A stretch of DNA of 32,639 nucleotides, taken from IMG/VR virus record IMGVR_UViG_3300021962_000379, positions 1-32,639 of that record. One strand, written 5' to 3'. Every line of letters starts with the position of its first letter. Within the stretch, counting starts at the first letter, position 1. Below are positions 17,901-24,763 of the stretch, one piece after another. Under the pieces are notes generated by a model. The model saw only the letters and a list, made by a program, of their open reading frames with translations. It ran no database searches and was not told the DNA's origin. The position numbers and the translations under genes are program-made. Origin of the DNA: a virus.

Positions 17901-20071
17901 CATCATATAATGTAGATTTAAGTACATTAGATTTAAATGATACATTCATAACTGGATTCACATATAATGACGCTAACACATTTACTTTAAATAGAAATGA
18001 CGGTGTAGATATTAGTACTTCTATTAATATTGTTACAGGTTTAACAGTTAATGGAGATATCGAAATGGGTAATAGTTCTACAAGACAAATTTACTCTACA
18101 GGTGTAAGTGAGATATCATCTATTGAGTTCACTACTAGTGGAACATCAGTTCAGATGAGATGGGATGGTAGTGGTGACAGTACTGTGTTTACTGTAAACA
18201 ACACAGATTTTGCGACATTATCATCAAATAAAACCGCGTTTGGTGGTTTAACATATGGTTCAGACTACTCACCTTACTACACTGATAGATCTTTAATTGA
18301 TTTAGGATACTTTAATTCGAATAATAGATATGTCACTGGTGGTACATATGATAATGGTACTGCATTAATTTCATATTCAGGGGCAAATGGATTCCCTTCT
18401 TTTAGTGTCGATATGTCTTCTTTAGATTTAAATGACACTTATGTAACAGGGGGTACATTAACACAACCAACGGATAATACAAATAGTGGATTAATAAACT
18501 TATTATATAGTCAAGATGTTTCACCATCTACATATTCTATACCATACACAGATACATTTATAACAGGATTTACCTATAACAATAATAACACATTTACCAT
18601 TGTAGAAAATAATGGTGATACATATAGTGTTACATTTAATGAAGTTAGTGGATTAACAGTTAATGGTGATTTAAATGTTACAGGTAACACTTATTTGGTG
18701 GATGTCTCAGGAACCTCTTTATTTACAGATTATATTGATTTTAGAAATATAGGTGCTTCATTACCTACCGATCAACAAGGACGAATCTATTGGGATGATG
18801 ATAATGGTACACTTTCATTAGGAATGTATGGTGGACAAGTTGTTCAACAAATTGGTTTAGAAAAATATTATTATATTAAAAATCAAAGTGGTGCAACAAT
18901 TAGTAATGGTAGAGTTGTTAGAGCGGCAGGAACATTAGGTGCGTCAGGTAGGATATTAGGTGAATATATGATTGCGGATGGTACAATACCTCCTAAATTT
19001 ACATTGGGTATTGCAACAGAAGATATTATTAATGGTGATGATGGTTATGTAACAGAATTTGGTTTAGTTAGGGGAATTAACACCACAGGTACACCATATG
19101 GTGAGGTTTGGAATGATGGTGACATTCTTTGGGTTTCACCTACAATTCCTGGTGGACTTACTAAAGTAGAACCACAAGCACCTAATTTAAAAATAGAAAT
19201 AGCTATTGTTATATACGCAAATGCTAATGGTTCTATTTTCGTTAGACCTAATAGATATCCTTACTTATATGATATACAACAAGTAAACTATTCCGCAGGT
19301 ACAGAAAATAACTTAGATATTTTATTTTGGAATAATTCAAATCAAACTTGGGATAAAACAAATACACCTTCATTTAGTGGGTTAACAATTTATGGTGATA
19401 CCACACAAATAGGTAATTTTAATATCACAGGTAATACTTTACAAAATGGTAATACTACAACAAATGGTAATGTAGATATTATAACCACAGGAGGAACTGG
19501 ATGTACTCTTTCAGTCACTGGAAAAACTTGTTTAGATGGTGATTTAGAAGTTACAGGTAATGTTTTTGTTGTAGGTAACTTAGATTATGATGGTAACTTA
19601 ATAGTAACAGGATCAACCATAATTAGTAGTGGTTTAACAGTATTTAGCGGTGTATCTGCAGATTTTATTACTATCACAACAACACCTACAGAAAATAATG
19701 ATTTAATACAAATCTTAGGTAGAAATTCTTCTACAGGTGATGTAGAATATAGAGATGTTAAAACAATAGGTAATAATATTACAACAGTTACAGGAACAAC
19801 TTACTCCGCCACAACAACTGACGATGTAATTGGTATAGATAGTTCTACTAATACAGTAACACTTTATTTACCTGATTCTGTTTCTTCAGGAAGATTAAGA
19901 TATGATATAAAAGATATTGGGGTTAATTCATTTAATAATCCAATAACAATACAGGCGGCAGGTTCAGATACCATAATAACAACATCAGTAGTTTCTTCTT
20001 TTGAGTTATCCGCTGATGGTGGGGCGGTTATATTAGTTAATACAGGTACAGGACAATGGTGGCAAATGTAA
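14945..20071 (+). CDS. Giant long tail fibre protein built of short repeats
   Basis: 1708 residues starting in an ATGA overlap. Most of the chain (about residues 80-1280) consists of degenerate 25-50-residue modules such as DTFVTGGTYDNxTDTITF and NVTGITDTFVTG. Three VEYRDV modules occur at residues 101, 366 and 1600. Two copies of a Cys module, CTG(F/I)YTxNIY(A/G)CS, lie near residues 26 and 298 and recur in the fibre at 3-1814. A different globular-looking domain follows about residue 1290 (GRIYWDDDNGTLSLGMYGG, then YYYIKNQSGATISNGRVV). The C-terminal tip (VIGIDSSTNTVTLYLP, then NPITIQ, ending in GQWWQM) resembles the tip module of many marine myovirus fibres. It is probably a trimeric host-range fibre. 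No trimerisation chaperone was seen next to it. Confidence 0.8.
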   Translation: MSSCDNSNIKKNYIVTGVEQDILSACTGFYTNNIYACSGNTINFNANIDNCGFTINTSFIGGCSPITVTDRMILLDGLTFNNITNDNSLDRVLVINTGGTVEYRDVSSLFTGSTTFVTGTTFSSNQAILSRNDGFDVLKISGGTNVTLSNPNTNEIVFDVIIPPDTNTFVSGFTYDNSNNLTIRRNDDVNLSTNIGTMSGLTINGDLLVTGTTNISGLTSINNSLDVYNGTIGLRDNDYFLQGTSTGGTNVQLIGVYSNDEILIGNQGYTNRIMDDTIVDGQLSVLSGLTVNGPLSACTGIYTSNIYGCSPITINDTAIFQQGIDVLTGDTILKQTSATTITLTNLPNLNNSATEILARNSSTGLVEYRDVNTITPDTNTFVTGFTYDNVNTFTISRNDNVDLTSTISVLSGITYYGDGSNLSGITTTDTFVTGGTFDNNTDTITFTNNSGGTFNVTGITDTFVIAGTYTDSTDTISLLRNDGNFVNITGVTDNFVSGGTYNIGTNEINFVGNSSETTFDVDLSSLISSVSGDTFVVSGNADVASSQLTFTYNTGGTFTVTNSAALFSDNDINVTGGTYNPSNGCVTFTTNSGTTFDVCGFLTGITDTYVTGGTYNESTDTITFTNTSGGTFNVTGITDTFVTGSSVTSNVLEITRNDSQKVLQLSGGTNITLTDNGSNSITIDTIVSGGGASVSLPWKFSSNTTEADPSSKFFRLNNSVLSAVTEIYVSDFTNNNIDSSFILSALEVGDNIYIQQNDDASKVVLFSVSAATIDNTGWFTIPVEYETGGDLFGNNKECGWVLFSLGAQNNTASNVGIGQGVFKQKVGNDFEFHSLSGGTNTTINLSGDTIVIDSEDTYVIAGTYIDNTDTISLLRNDGNFVNITGVTDTFTTGSTYDNGTALATFTRNDGNSYTLDLSTIDVNDTFSTGGTVTQSSSNNDNNQTIQIVGNDGFNSYNITGVTDTFTTGGTYDNGTALITFDKNDGTSYNVDLSTLDLNDTFITGFTYNDANTFTLNRNDGVDISTSINIVTGLTVNGDIEMGNSSTRQIYSTGVSEISSIEFTTSGTSVQMRWDGSGDSTVFTVNNTDFATLSSNKTAFGGLTYGSDYSPYYTDRSLIDLGYFNSNNRYVTGGTYDNGTALISYSGANGFPSFSVDMSSLDLNDTYVTGGTLTQPTDNTNSGLINLLYSQDVSPSTYSIPYTDTFITGFTYNNNNTFTIVENNGDTYSVTFNEVSGLTVNGDLNVTGNTYLVDVSGTSLFTDYIDFRNIGASLPTDQQGRIYWDDDNGTLSLGMYGGQVVQQIGLEKYYYIKNQSGATISNGRVVRAAGTLGASGRILGEYMIADGTIPPKFTLGIATEDIINGDDGYVTEFGLVRGINTTGTPYGEVWNDGDILWVSPTIPGGLTKVEPQAPNLKIEIAIVIYANANGSIFVRPNRYPYLYDIQQVNYSAGTENNLDILFWNNSNQTWDKTNTPSFSGLTIYGDTTQIGNFNITGNTLQNGNTTTNGNVDIITTGGTGCTLSVTGKTCLDGDLEVTGNVFVVGNLDYDGNLIVTGSTIISSGLTVFSGVSADFITITTTPTENNDLIQILGRNSSTGDVEYRDVKTIGNNITTVTGTTYSATTTDDVIGIDSSTNTVTLYLPDSVSSGRLRYDIKDIGVNSFNNPITIQAAGSDTIITTSVVSSFELSADGGAVILVNTGTGQWWQM
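15440..18650 (+). repeat. Degenerate coding repeats of the giant fibre
   Basis: Repeats centred on DTFVTG(G/F)TYDN are spread through this stretch (for example near 15440, 16080, 16220, 17610, 17850, 17945, 18330 and 18550). Some are nearly identical in DNA: a run of about 29 bases encoding DGNFVNITG occurs both near 16388 and near 17573. The pattern suggests recent internal duplication and gives material for length variation of the fibre. Confidence 0.7.
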
Positions 20072-20084
20072 TTAATGATAACAA

Positions 20085-20106
20085 ATCAAGAAAACTTGAT
20101 ATTTAT
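20085..20106 (+). promoter_or_regulatory. Inverted repeat merging into candidate phage promoter
   Basis: ATCAAG-AAAA-CTTGAT (20085-20100) forms a 6-bp hairpin, and its end merges into ATATTTAT (20099-20106), 17 nt before the ATG at 20124. The preceding AACTTG resembles the AACTG(C/A)A before the sheath (24713) and tube (28858) copies. It may serve as promoter for the 20124-24467 operon, with a weak terminator or operator built in. Confidence 0.45.
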
Positions 20107-20123
20107 TTAAAAAGATAGAAAAG

Positions 20124-20465
20124 ATGGCATTTTTACCACAAAGAAACTACGTAGAACAAACTTTAGCTAATAATTATAATTTAGGTAATGGTTTAACTGC
20201 GTTCACTAGTGTTAATATTGCGGAGTACAACAAATTTTCTTTTCAAATTAATACTACTGGTTTAAGTGGGTCTAATAGATTTACTATAGAACAAAGTTCT
20301 GATAACGTCAATTGGATACCAATAAATGATACAGTTTATAATTTAGATAGTGGTTCAGGTACCTTAACAATACAAAAAAATGATTTTAGTGGTAAATACA
20401 TTAGAATAAATTTAATTGATGCGGGTAATGGAACTTTAACAATAATTTTAATTGCAAAAAGATAA
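20124..20465 (+). CDS. Small beta-rich structural protein, function unknown
   Basis: 113 residues, predicted all-beta: YNKFSFQINTTGLSG, then NRFTIEQSSDNVNWIPI, then GTLTIQKNDFSGKYIRINL. The SSDNVNW strand-turn is common in small virion beta-sandwich proteins (decoration or tail accessory). It is the first gene of the operon ahead of the paralog array and follows a candidate promoter at 20099. No signal peptide or membrane segment. No family was recognised. Confidence 0.55.
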   Translation: MAFLPQRNYVEQTLANNYNLGNGLTAFTSVNIAEYNKFSFQINTTGLSGSNRFTIEQSSDNVNWIPINDTVYNLDSGSGTLTIQKNDFSGKYIRINLIDAGNGTLTIILIAKR

Positions 20466-20474
20466 TTATAAGAT

Positions 20475-20702
20475 ATGGCAGAACAAATATTATCATATGG
20501 TGAGTTAGTAGATTTAAGTTCTACTTCAGGTGAATTAAATGTAATTGTTGAAAACTTAGGTGATCAAGAAAGTATATTACTAAACCAAATAAGTTTAACA
20601 CAAAAACTAATTCATCAATTAAGAATTAGTAATATGTATAAAGCACACGAAAATGATATGATTATAGATGATAACATTTTTGAAAATGATGAATTAGATT
20701 AA
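20475..20702 (+). CDS. Small acidic protein, function unknown
   Basis: 75 residues, starting 9 nt after the previous stop. The first part (LSYGELVDLSSTSGELNVI) looks beta or mixed. A helix follows (ESILLNQISLTQKLIHQLRIS), then an acidic tail. It could be a small assembly or trimerisation helper for the adjacent structural proteins, but that is a guess from position and helix content only. It reads cleanly in the operon with no overlap to other frames. Confidence 0.5.
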   Translation: MAEQILSYGELVDLSSTSGELNVIVENLGDQESILLNQISLTQKLIHQLRISNMYKAHENDMIIDDNIFENDELD

Positions 20703-20714
20703 AAATAAAAAACT

Positions 20715-21326
20715 ATGGCAACAACAATTGAAGATGGTTCAGGACAAGGGTTTTCTGCAAAAGTAGATCAAGATAACCGTTTGTTTATGAGGGGTGTAAC
20801 AGAAGATGAGTTTGAACACTCAGTTCGTAATGGACGTTCATTTAATGTGAACACACAATTTATTTCTATAACAACTGGTTCTACAACAGAACACGCAATA
20901 TTATACATTAAAAATAATGAAGATACTGATATAGTATTGGGCGCTTGGTTTGTTGGAACTGCGGGTGCATCTGGAACTACTTTTGGTGTTGGTCCATTAT
21001 TAAGTGTTTATTACAACCCAACTGGAGGAAGTTTAATTTCAGATGCAAGTCCTGTAGAAATAGTTAATAGACAAGGGGGTTCTAGTGAAACTTTTGATTT
21101 AACAGTTTATAAAGCAACGGGTCCAAATAAAACAGTAACAGGTGTTGGGACTCCTGTTTTATTTCAGACACATCCAAAGGAAGGAAGAGCGTTTGGTACG
21201 GTTTATCTTTCATTGAAAAAGGGTGCGTCATTAGCAGTCACATATATACCAAATGGTGCTGAACCATTAGAAATTTATACAGGTTTTCAAGGATATAAAC
21301 CAGAATCATTTAATACAGGAGAATAA
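20715..21326 (+). CDS. Array paralog 1: beta-rich structural protein (IxDGSG family)
   Basis: 203 residues. It opens with TTIEDGSGQGFSAKVDQDNR, the signature shared by the array members: I-x-D-G-(S/T)-G, a strand, then N-R-L. The middle has ILYIKNNEDTDIVL and the end LKKGASLAVTYIP. These strands line up with the next three genes. Predicted all-beta, with no signal peptide. Structural role, perhaps head or tail decoration, is inferred from position between fibre and sheath genes. The family has no name that I recognise. Confidence 0.6.
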   Translation: MATTIEDGSGQGFSAKVDQDNRLFMRGVTEDEFEHSVRNGRSFNVNTQFISITTGSTTEHAILYIKNNEDTDIVLGAWFVGTAGASGTTFGVGPLLSVYYNPTGGSLISDASPVEIVNRQGGSSETFDLTVYKATGPNKTVTGVGTPVLFQTHPKEGRAFGTVYLSLKKGASLAVTYIPNGAEPLEIYTGFQGYKPESFNTGE

Positions 21327-21337
21327 AAAGTTAAATT

Positions 21338-21931
21338 ATGAGTACAACAATACAAGACGGGACAGGTACTAAAGTAAAATTAAAAGTAACTGGTGAAAAT
21401 AGAGCTTTAGTACAGGCGGTAACTATTAGTGAAGAAGATAATGCAATTACAAAAGGAGAAGGGTATCAAATTGCTTCAGGTACCGTTTCTTTTACTGGTG
21501 CAACAACAACAGGTGTACTATATATTAAAAACAATGATGATAGAGATTTTGTATTAGATAGATGTGTACTTATTTTAGGTAGTGCGATTGGTGCGGCATC
21601 TGATCAAGATTGGACATTTACAGTATTGAGAAACCCAACTGAAGGTACAACAATTACAAATCAATTAAATGCGGGTGTTTCTAATTCTAATCATGGTTCG
21701 GCTAATACACCAAAATCAACTAATTACAGAGGTGTCGAGGGTGATACAATAACTAATGGTACTGGTGCTGCACAACCAATTAAACAATCTATTGATAGAA
21801 TTATTTTACCATTAGGTAGAAGACTACCAAAAGGTACATCAATTGGGTTTAGAATAACACCACCATCAGGGGTTACATCAACAAAAGCGTTAGTTGTAAC
21901 ACATTGGTGGTATGATGATGCAACAGGATAA
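21338..21931 (+). CDS. Array paralog 2: beta-rich structural protein (IxDGSG family)
   Basis: 197 residues. Signature TTIQDGTGTKVKLKVTGENR, then VLYIKNNDDRDFVLDR, then LPKGTSIGFRITPPSG. It aligns over its full length with paralogs 1, 3 and 4, with closest style to paralog 3 at the C-terminus (PKGxSIGxxITPP). Spacing to neighbours is 11-12 nt with no Shine-Dalgarno sequence. Function unknown; probably a virion surface protein. Confidence 0.6.
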   Translation: MSTTIQDGTGTKVKLKVTGENRALVQAVTISEEDNAITKGEGYQIASGTVSFTGATTTGVLYIKNNDDRDFVLDRCVLILGSAIGAASDQDWTFTVLRNPTEGTTITNQLNAGVSNSNHGSANTPKSTNYRGVEGDTITNGTGAAQPIKQSIDRIILPLGRRLPKGTSIGFRITPPSGVTSTKALVVTHWWYDDATG

Positions 21932-21943
21932 AATTAAATAGAT

Positions 21944-22534
21944 ATGGGATTTCAAATACAAGACGGAACAGGTAGTAATAGAAGAGCTAGAGTAGGTAAA
22001 TCTAATAGACTTTTTGTGGAGTCAACAACAAGAAGTGAAAGAGAAGAAGAAGCTCTTTTAGGTGAGGCATATATCATAGGTACTGGTTTTGTTAATTTAA
22101 CAACATCAGGAACAAGTGCGGTATTATATTTTAAAAATAATGAAGATGTAGATTTAGTAATAACAAGATTTTTAATTGGGGTTAAAAAGAGTGTTGGTGG
22201 TACTGAAAATTTTGTCACAGGTATTATTTATAAAAACCCAACAAGTATGGTTAGTGGTACTGGAAATCCATTGGCAATAAACAACGTAAATTTTGGCTCT
22301 TCTAACACAATTGATTCAGATAGTGAAATTGGGCAACAAGGAGCTTTATTAGCTGGTGGTTCTGCTTATTTAGCGACTGTAGCACCAACTGAAAGTTTAA
22401 CCTCAGAAGATGCTTCAACCATATTACCTAAAGGATCAAGTATCGGTGTATTTATAACACCACCTCCTGGTAATACTAGTATTGATATAAGTGTTGGTAT
22501 AAACTTACATAAATTAACAACCGATTTAACATAA
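21944..22534 (+). CDS. Array paralog 3: beta-rich structural protein (IxDGSG family)
   Basis: 196 residues. Signature FQIQDGTGSNRRARVGKSNR, then VLYFKNNEDVDLVITRFLIG, NPTSMVSG and a segment around FGSSNTIDSDSEIGQQGALL, then LPKGSSIGVFITPPPGN. The NPTS and FGSSNT(I/L)D segments are shared specifically with paralog 4, so these two are probably the most recent duplicates. Function unknown. Confidence 0.6.
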   Translation: MGFQIQDGTGSNRRARVGKSNRLFVESTTRSEREEEALLGEAYIIGTGFVNLTTSGTSAVLYFKNNEDVDLVITRFLIGVKKSVGGTENFVTGIIYKNPTSMVSGTGNPLAINNVNFGSSNTIDSDSEIGQQGALLAGGSAYLATVAPTESLTSEDASTILPKGSSIGVFITPPPGNTSIDISVGINLHKLTTDLT

Positions 22535-22557
22535 TAAAAAATTAAAAATAAAATAAA

Positions 22558-23139
22558 ATGGGATTTGAAATAACAGACGGAACGGGTAAAGGTAACTCAG
22601 CGGGTGTCGATAGAACAAATAGATTATTAGTTAGGAATATTAGTGAGACACTTTTCCAAAACGCAGCGGAAGAAGGTGAAGCCTTTTTTATTGGTACCCC
22701 TATTATAACCGCAACAACCGCAGGTGAAAGTGCTTTAATTTATATTAAAAATAACGAAGACTCTCAGTTAATTTTGGGATCTTTCTTTTTAATTGCTGAA
22801 GCTACGGCAAGTGGTTCACCTAATATGTTTAGGGTTAATTGGTATAGAAACCCTACTTCAATATCTAGTGGTACTGCAATTCCTGCTTTAAATCAAAACT
22901 TTGGTTCTTCGAATACATTAGATGCCGATATTGAATATGGTGCAGAAGGTTCTACTGTGACAGGTGGTTCATTAGCGGCAACACTTTCTTTCCCAATAGG
23001 ACAATTTAATCAATTAGATGCAAATTTAGTTTTAGAAAAAGGTTCTTCATTAGTAGTCACAGTCACACCACCAGCAGGTAATACTAATATGCCAGTACAG
23101 TTCGGTACTAGAACAATTAAATACATAGAACAATATTAA
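22558..23139 (+). CDS. Array paralog 4: beta-rich structural protein (IxDGSG family)
   Basis: 193 residues. Signature FEITDGTGKGNSAGVDRTNR, then LIYIKNNEDSQLILGSFFLI, NPTSISSG, a FGSSNTLDADIEYG segment and LEKGSSLVVTVTPPAGN. The upstream gap is a 23-nt A/T run with no visible ribosome-binding site. Shares the NPTS and FGSSNT blocks with paralog 3. Function unknown. Confidence 0.6.
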   Translation: MGFEITDGTGKGNSAGVDRTNRLLVRNISETLFQNAAEEGEAFFIGTPIITATTAGESALIYIKNNEDSQLILGSFFLIAEATASGSPNMFRVNWYRNPTSISSGTAIPALNQNFGSSNTLDADIEYGAEGSTVTGGSLAATLSFPIGQFNQLDANLVLEKGSSLVVTVTPPAGNTNMPVQFGTRTIKYIEQY

Positions 23140-23145
23140 TAAAAT

Positions 23146-23793
23146 ATGTCAATTAGAACAAATATAGAAGATGGTTCAGGTAACGGATATTTAGCAAAAG
23201 TATCCCCACAAGGTTTTTTATATACACAAGAGGCTCCCTATCCCCCAACTGATGAAGAAACAAAAATTACTGTATATCGAGAATTTTTAACATTAAACAA
23301 TGATGGAACAACAACTGATATGAGGGTTAATGGTTCTACAACACCACAAGAATTCTATATACAAGCAGAACCAAATGTAGACATTTATATCACAACAGTT
23401 TCGTTTATTATTGCGGGTCCCGGTGCTACGTTAAACGAATTTGCCAACTTAGCTGCACTAACAAATGGATGTAGGTTTTATTATGAAGATAATAATGGTG
23501 AGATTAATATTGGAGCCAACCTTGTGTCAAACTTTGAGTTTGTAAGATTGTGTCAAGGTAACCCATCTTTTGGTGGTGGAGCTTCAGCTTTTTTAGCAAA
23601 TAACGTTGTTGGTACTTCCGAAGCATTCATTCCAGTATTTGATTTTAGAAACTTTGGATTTAAATGGGGGTTAAAATTAACATCAGCGACATTAAATAGA
23701 TTAGTTTTAGAGGTTAATGATAATTTAACTCCTAGTGCTAATTTAACTGGATTTAATGCAATCGCGTACGGATTTAGAAGAGTTTTAACTTAA
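23146..23793 (+). CDS. Array paralog 5: divergent beta-rich structural protein
   Basis: 215 residues. The opening TNIEDGSGNGYLAKVSPQGF still carries the family signature, but the body differs: LTLNNDGTTTDMRVNGST, EFYIQAEPNVDIYITTVSF, then a SNFEFVRLCQGNPSFGG block. It pairs closely with the next gene. The strand EFYIxxExxxDIxIxxVSF seems to replace LYIKNNEDxDxVL of paralogs 1-4. Function unknown; a second subfamily within the array. Confidence 0.58.
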   Translation: MSIRTNIEDGSGNGYLAKVSPQGFLYTQEAPYPPTDEETKITVYREFLTLNNDGTTTDMRVNGSTTPQEFYIQAEPNVDIYITTVSFIIAGPGATLNEFANLAALTNGCRFYYEDNNGEINIGANLVSNFEFVRLCQGNPSFGGGASAFLANNVVGTSEAFIPVFDFRNFGFKWGLKLTSATLNRLVLEVNDNLTPSANLTGFNAIAYGFRRVLT

Positions 23794-23795
23794 TT

Positions 23796-24467
23796 ATGTC
23801 TAGAAATGGTAAAATTCTATATAAAAACTTATCTCCAAGTGTAAATAAAGATGGGTTATTATTTGAGATTGACTCTACTTTTCCACCAGTAGGGGAAGAA
23901 GTACAAAATATAATATACGTCCAACCACTAACATTAAACAATGATGGTATTACTACTGATATGAAAGTAGATGGGTCGACAACTGTACAAGAATTTTATA
24001 TAGAATCGGAAAATGATTATGATATTATTATAAATTCAGTTTCTTTTTTTATTGGTGCAGAAACAAATGTTATTGATTTATTTGAGTTTGGGGCAATAAA
24101 CGGAACATTATCAAATGGATGTCAATTAGTTTACGAAAGTTCAAAATACGGTGAAATATTTATTGGGGATAATTTAAATTCAAATTTTGAGCTACTAAGA
24201 ATGTGTAATATGAATCCAGAATTTGGTTTGACTTCAAATGAAGCTTTTGAGATTGTACAAACATTTTCAAATAATGATCGTGGATACTTCTTCATATTAA
24301 AGTTTTCCAACTATGGTTACGAATCAGAATATAGGGGAGGTTTAAGACTAAAGAAAAATGAAAAAGAAAGATTAGTTTTTAAAATTAGAGATGATTTAAA
24401 TTTTATTGTATCTGAACTATCTAGTCTTAATGGAACTGCATATGGATATAAAACAGTTACTAGTTAA
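23796..24467 (+). CDS. Array paralog 6: divergent beta-rich structural protein
   Basis: 223 residues, starting 2 nt after the previous stop. It has lost the N-terminal I-x-D-G-S-G signature (it starts SRNGKILYKNLSPSVNKDG), but shares LTLNNDGITTDMKVDGST, EFYIESENDYDIIINSVSFF, SNFELLRMCNMNPEFG and the final NGTAYGYK with paralog 5 (NAIAYGFR). Probably a diverged copy with a different attachment end. The last 8 nt overlap the mini-gene on the other strand. Confidence 0.58.
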   Translation: MSRNGKILYKNLSPSVNKDGLLFEIDSTFPPVGEEVQNIIYVQPLTLNNDGITTDMKVDGSTTVQEFYIESENDYDIIINSVSFFIGAETNVIDLFEFGAINGTLSNGCQLVYESSKYGEIFIGDNLNSNFELLRMCNMNPEFGLTSNEAFEIVQTFSNNDRGYFFILKFSNYGYESEYRGGLRLKKNEKERLVFKIRDDLNFIVSELSSLNGTAYGYKTVTS

Positions 24468-24618
24468 TCTGGTCACCATACATATCAGTCTTAGGTTTAC
24501 AAGTTTCTTTAATTAATTTTTCTACAAATGCAAACATCTTCAAACCATTCTTTTCACAATATTCTTTTAAAAGTTTGTGGGTTTGTGGTGTAATTTTTAA
24601 GTTTTTATCCCTTTTCAT
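24460..24618 (-). CDS. 52-residue protein, possible ribbon-helix-helix-type regulator
   Basis: The minus-strand ATG at 24618 opens a 52-codon frame ending at 24460. The sequence starts KRDKNLKITPQTHKLLKEYC and continues EKNGLKMFAFVEKLIKETC. A short beta-like segment (LKIT) followed by two helices, with the TPQTHKLLKEYCEKNG pattern, resembles small phage ribbon-helix-helix-type proteins; this is inference. It is the only gene on this strand in the 13.9-32.6 kb region. It has an ATATTTAT motif 5 nt before its ATG and inverted and direct repeats just upstream, which fits an autoregulated DNA-binding protein. It overlaps the last 8 nt of the 24467 gene. Confidence 0.6.
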   Translation of the reverse strand: MKRDKNLKITPQTHKLLKEYCEKNGLKMFAFVEKLIKETCKPKTDMYGDQIN

Positions 24619-24623
24619 ATTAT

Positions 24624-24631
24624 ATAAATAT
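24624..24631 (-). promoter_or_regulatory. Candidate phage promoter motif for the minus-strand mini-gene
   Basis: On the minus strand the sequence is ATATTTATATAATATG: the octamer, 5 nt, then the ATG. The copy before the 28016 gene has the same 5-nt spacing (ATATTTATATTATATG), so the two start regions are nearly identical. Confidence 0.5.
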
Positions 24632-24634
24632 GAA

Positions 24635-24689
24635 AGTATGACAAAAGTATGATAAAATTCATACTATTTTTTGTTGTAAAACAACAAAA
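24635..24689. promoter_or_regulatory. Operator-like repeat cluster
   Basis: Direct repeats AGTATGA at 24635-24641 and 24646-24652 are 11 bp apart, one helical turn. An inverted copy TCATACT lies at 24659-24665, making AGTATGATAAAATTCATACT a near-perfect palindrome. A second palindrome TTTTGTTGT-AAA-ACAACAAAA follows at 24669-24689. The cluster sits directly upstream of the mini-gene promoter and about 24 nt before the sheath-gene motif at 24713. It could bind the mini-gene product or another regulator. The second palindrome might instead act as a weak terminator. Confidence 0.5.
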
Positions 24690-24712
24690 TAAAATTTTTC
24701 AAAAATAACTGC

Positions 24713-24720
24713 ATATTTAT
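24713..24720 (+). promoter_or_regulatory. Candidate phage late promoter for tail sheath gene
   Basis: AACTGCATATTTAT followed by TATAAAAAGAA, 43 nt before the ATG at 24764. The flanking AACTG is shared with the tail tube copy (28858), and the TATAAAA(A)GA downstream is shared with the 13373 copy. It is the longest leader of the set. Confidence 0.5.
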
Positions 24721-24763
24721 TATAAAAAGAAATTAATAATAAAAGTTTAAAAAATAAAATTAA

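Larger units (their letters stand above)
20715..24467 (+). repeat. Tandem array of six paralogous genes
   Basis: Six consecutive genes of 193-223 codons share strand order and motif positions: an N-terminal I-x-D-G-(S/T)-G (1-5), a central hydrophobic strand ending in acidic residues, and a terminal KG-x-S or GLxL strand. Genes 1-4 form one subfamily and 5-6 another. Identity in DNA is low, so the duplications are old. Confidence 0.75.

Noticed and set aside
14945-20071. CRISPR array or diversity-generating retroelement
   Set aside because: The repeats are in-frame coding repeats with irregular spacing. No reverse transcriptase, template repeat or C-type lectin variable region was seen anywhere in the window.
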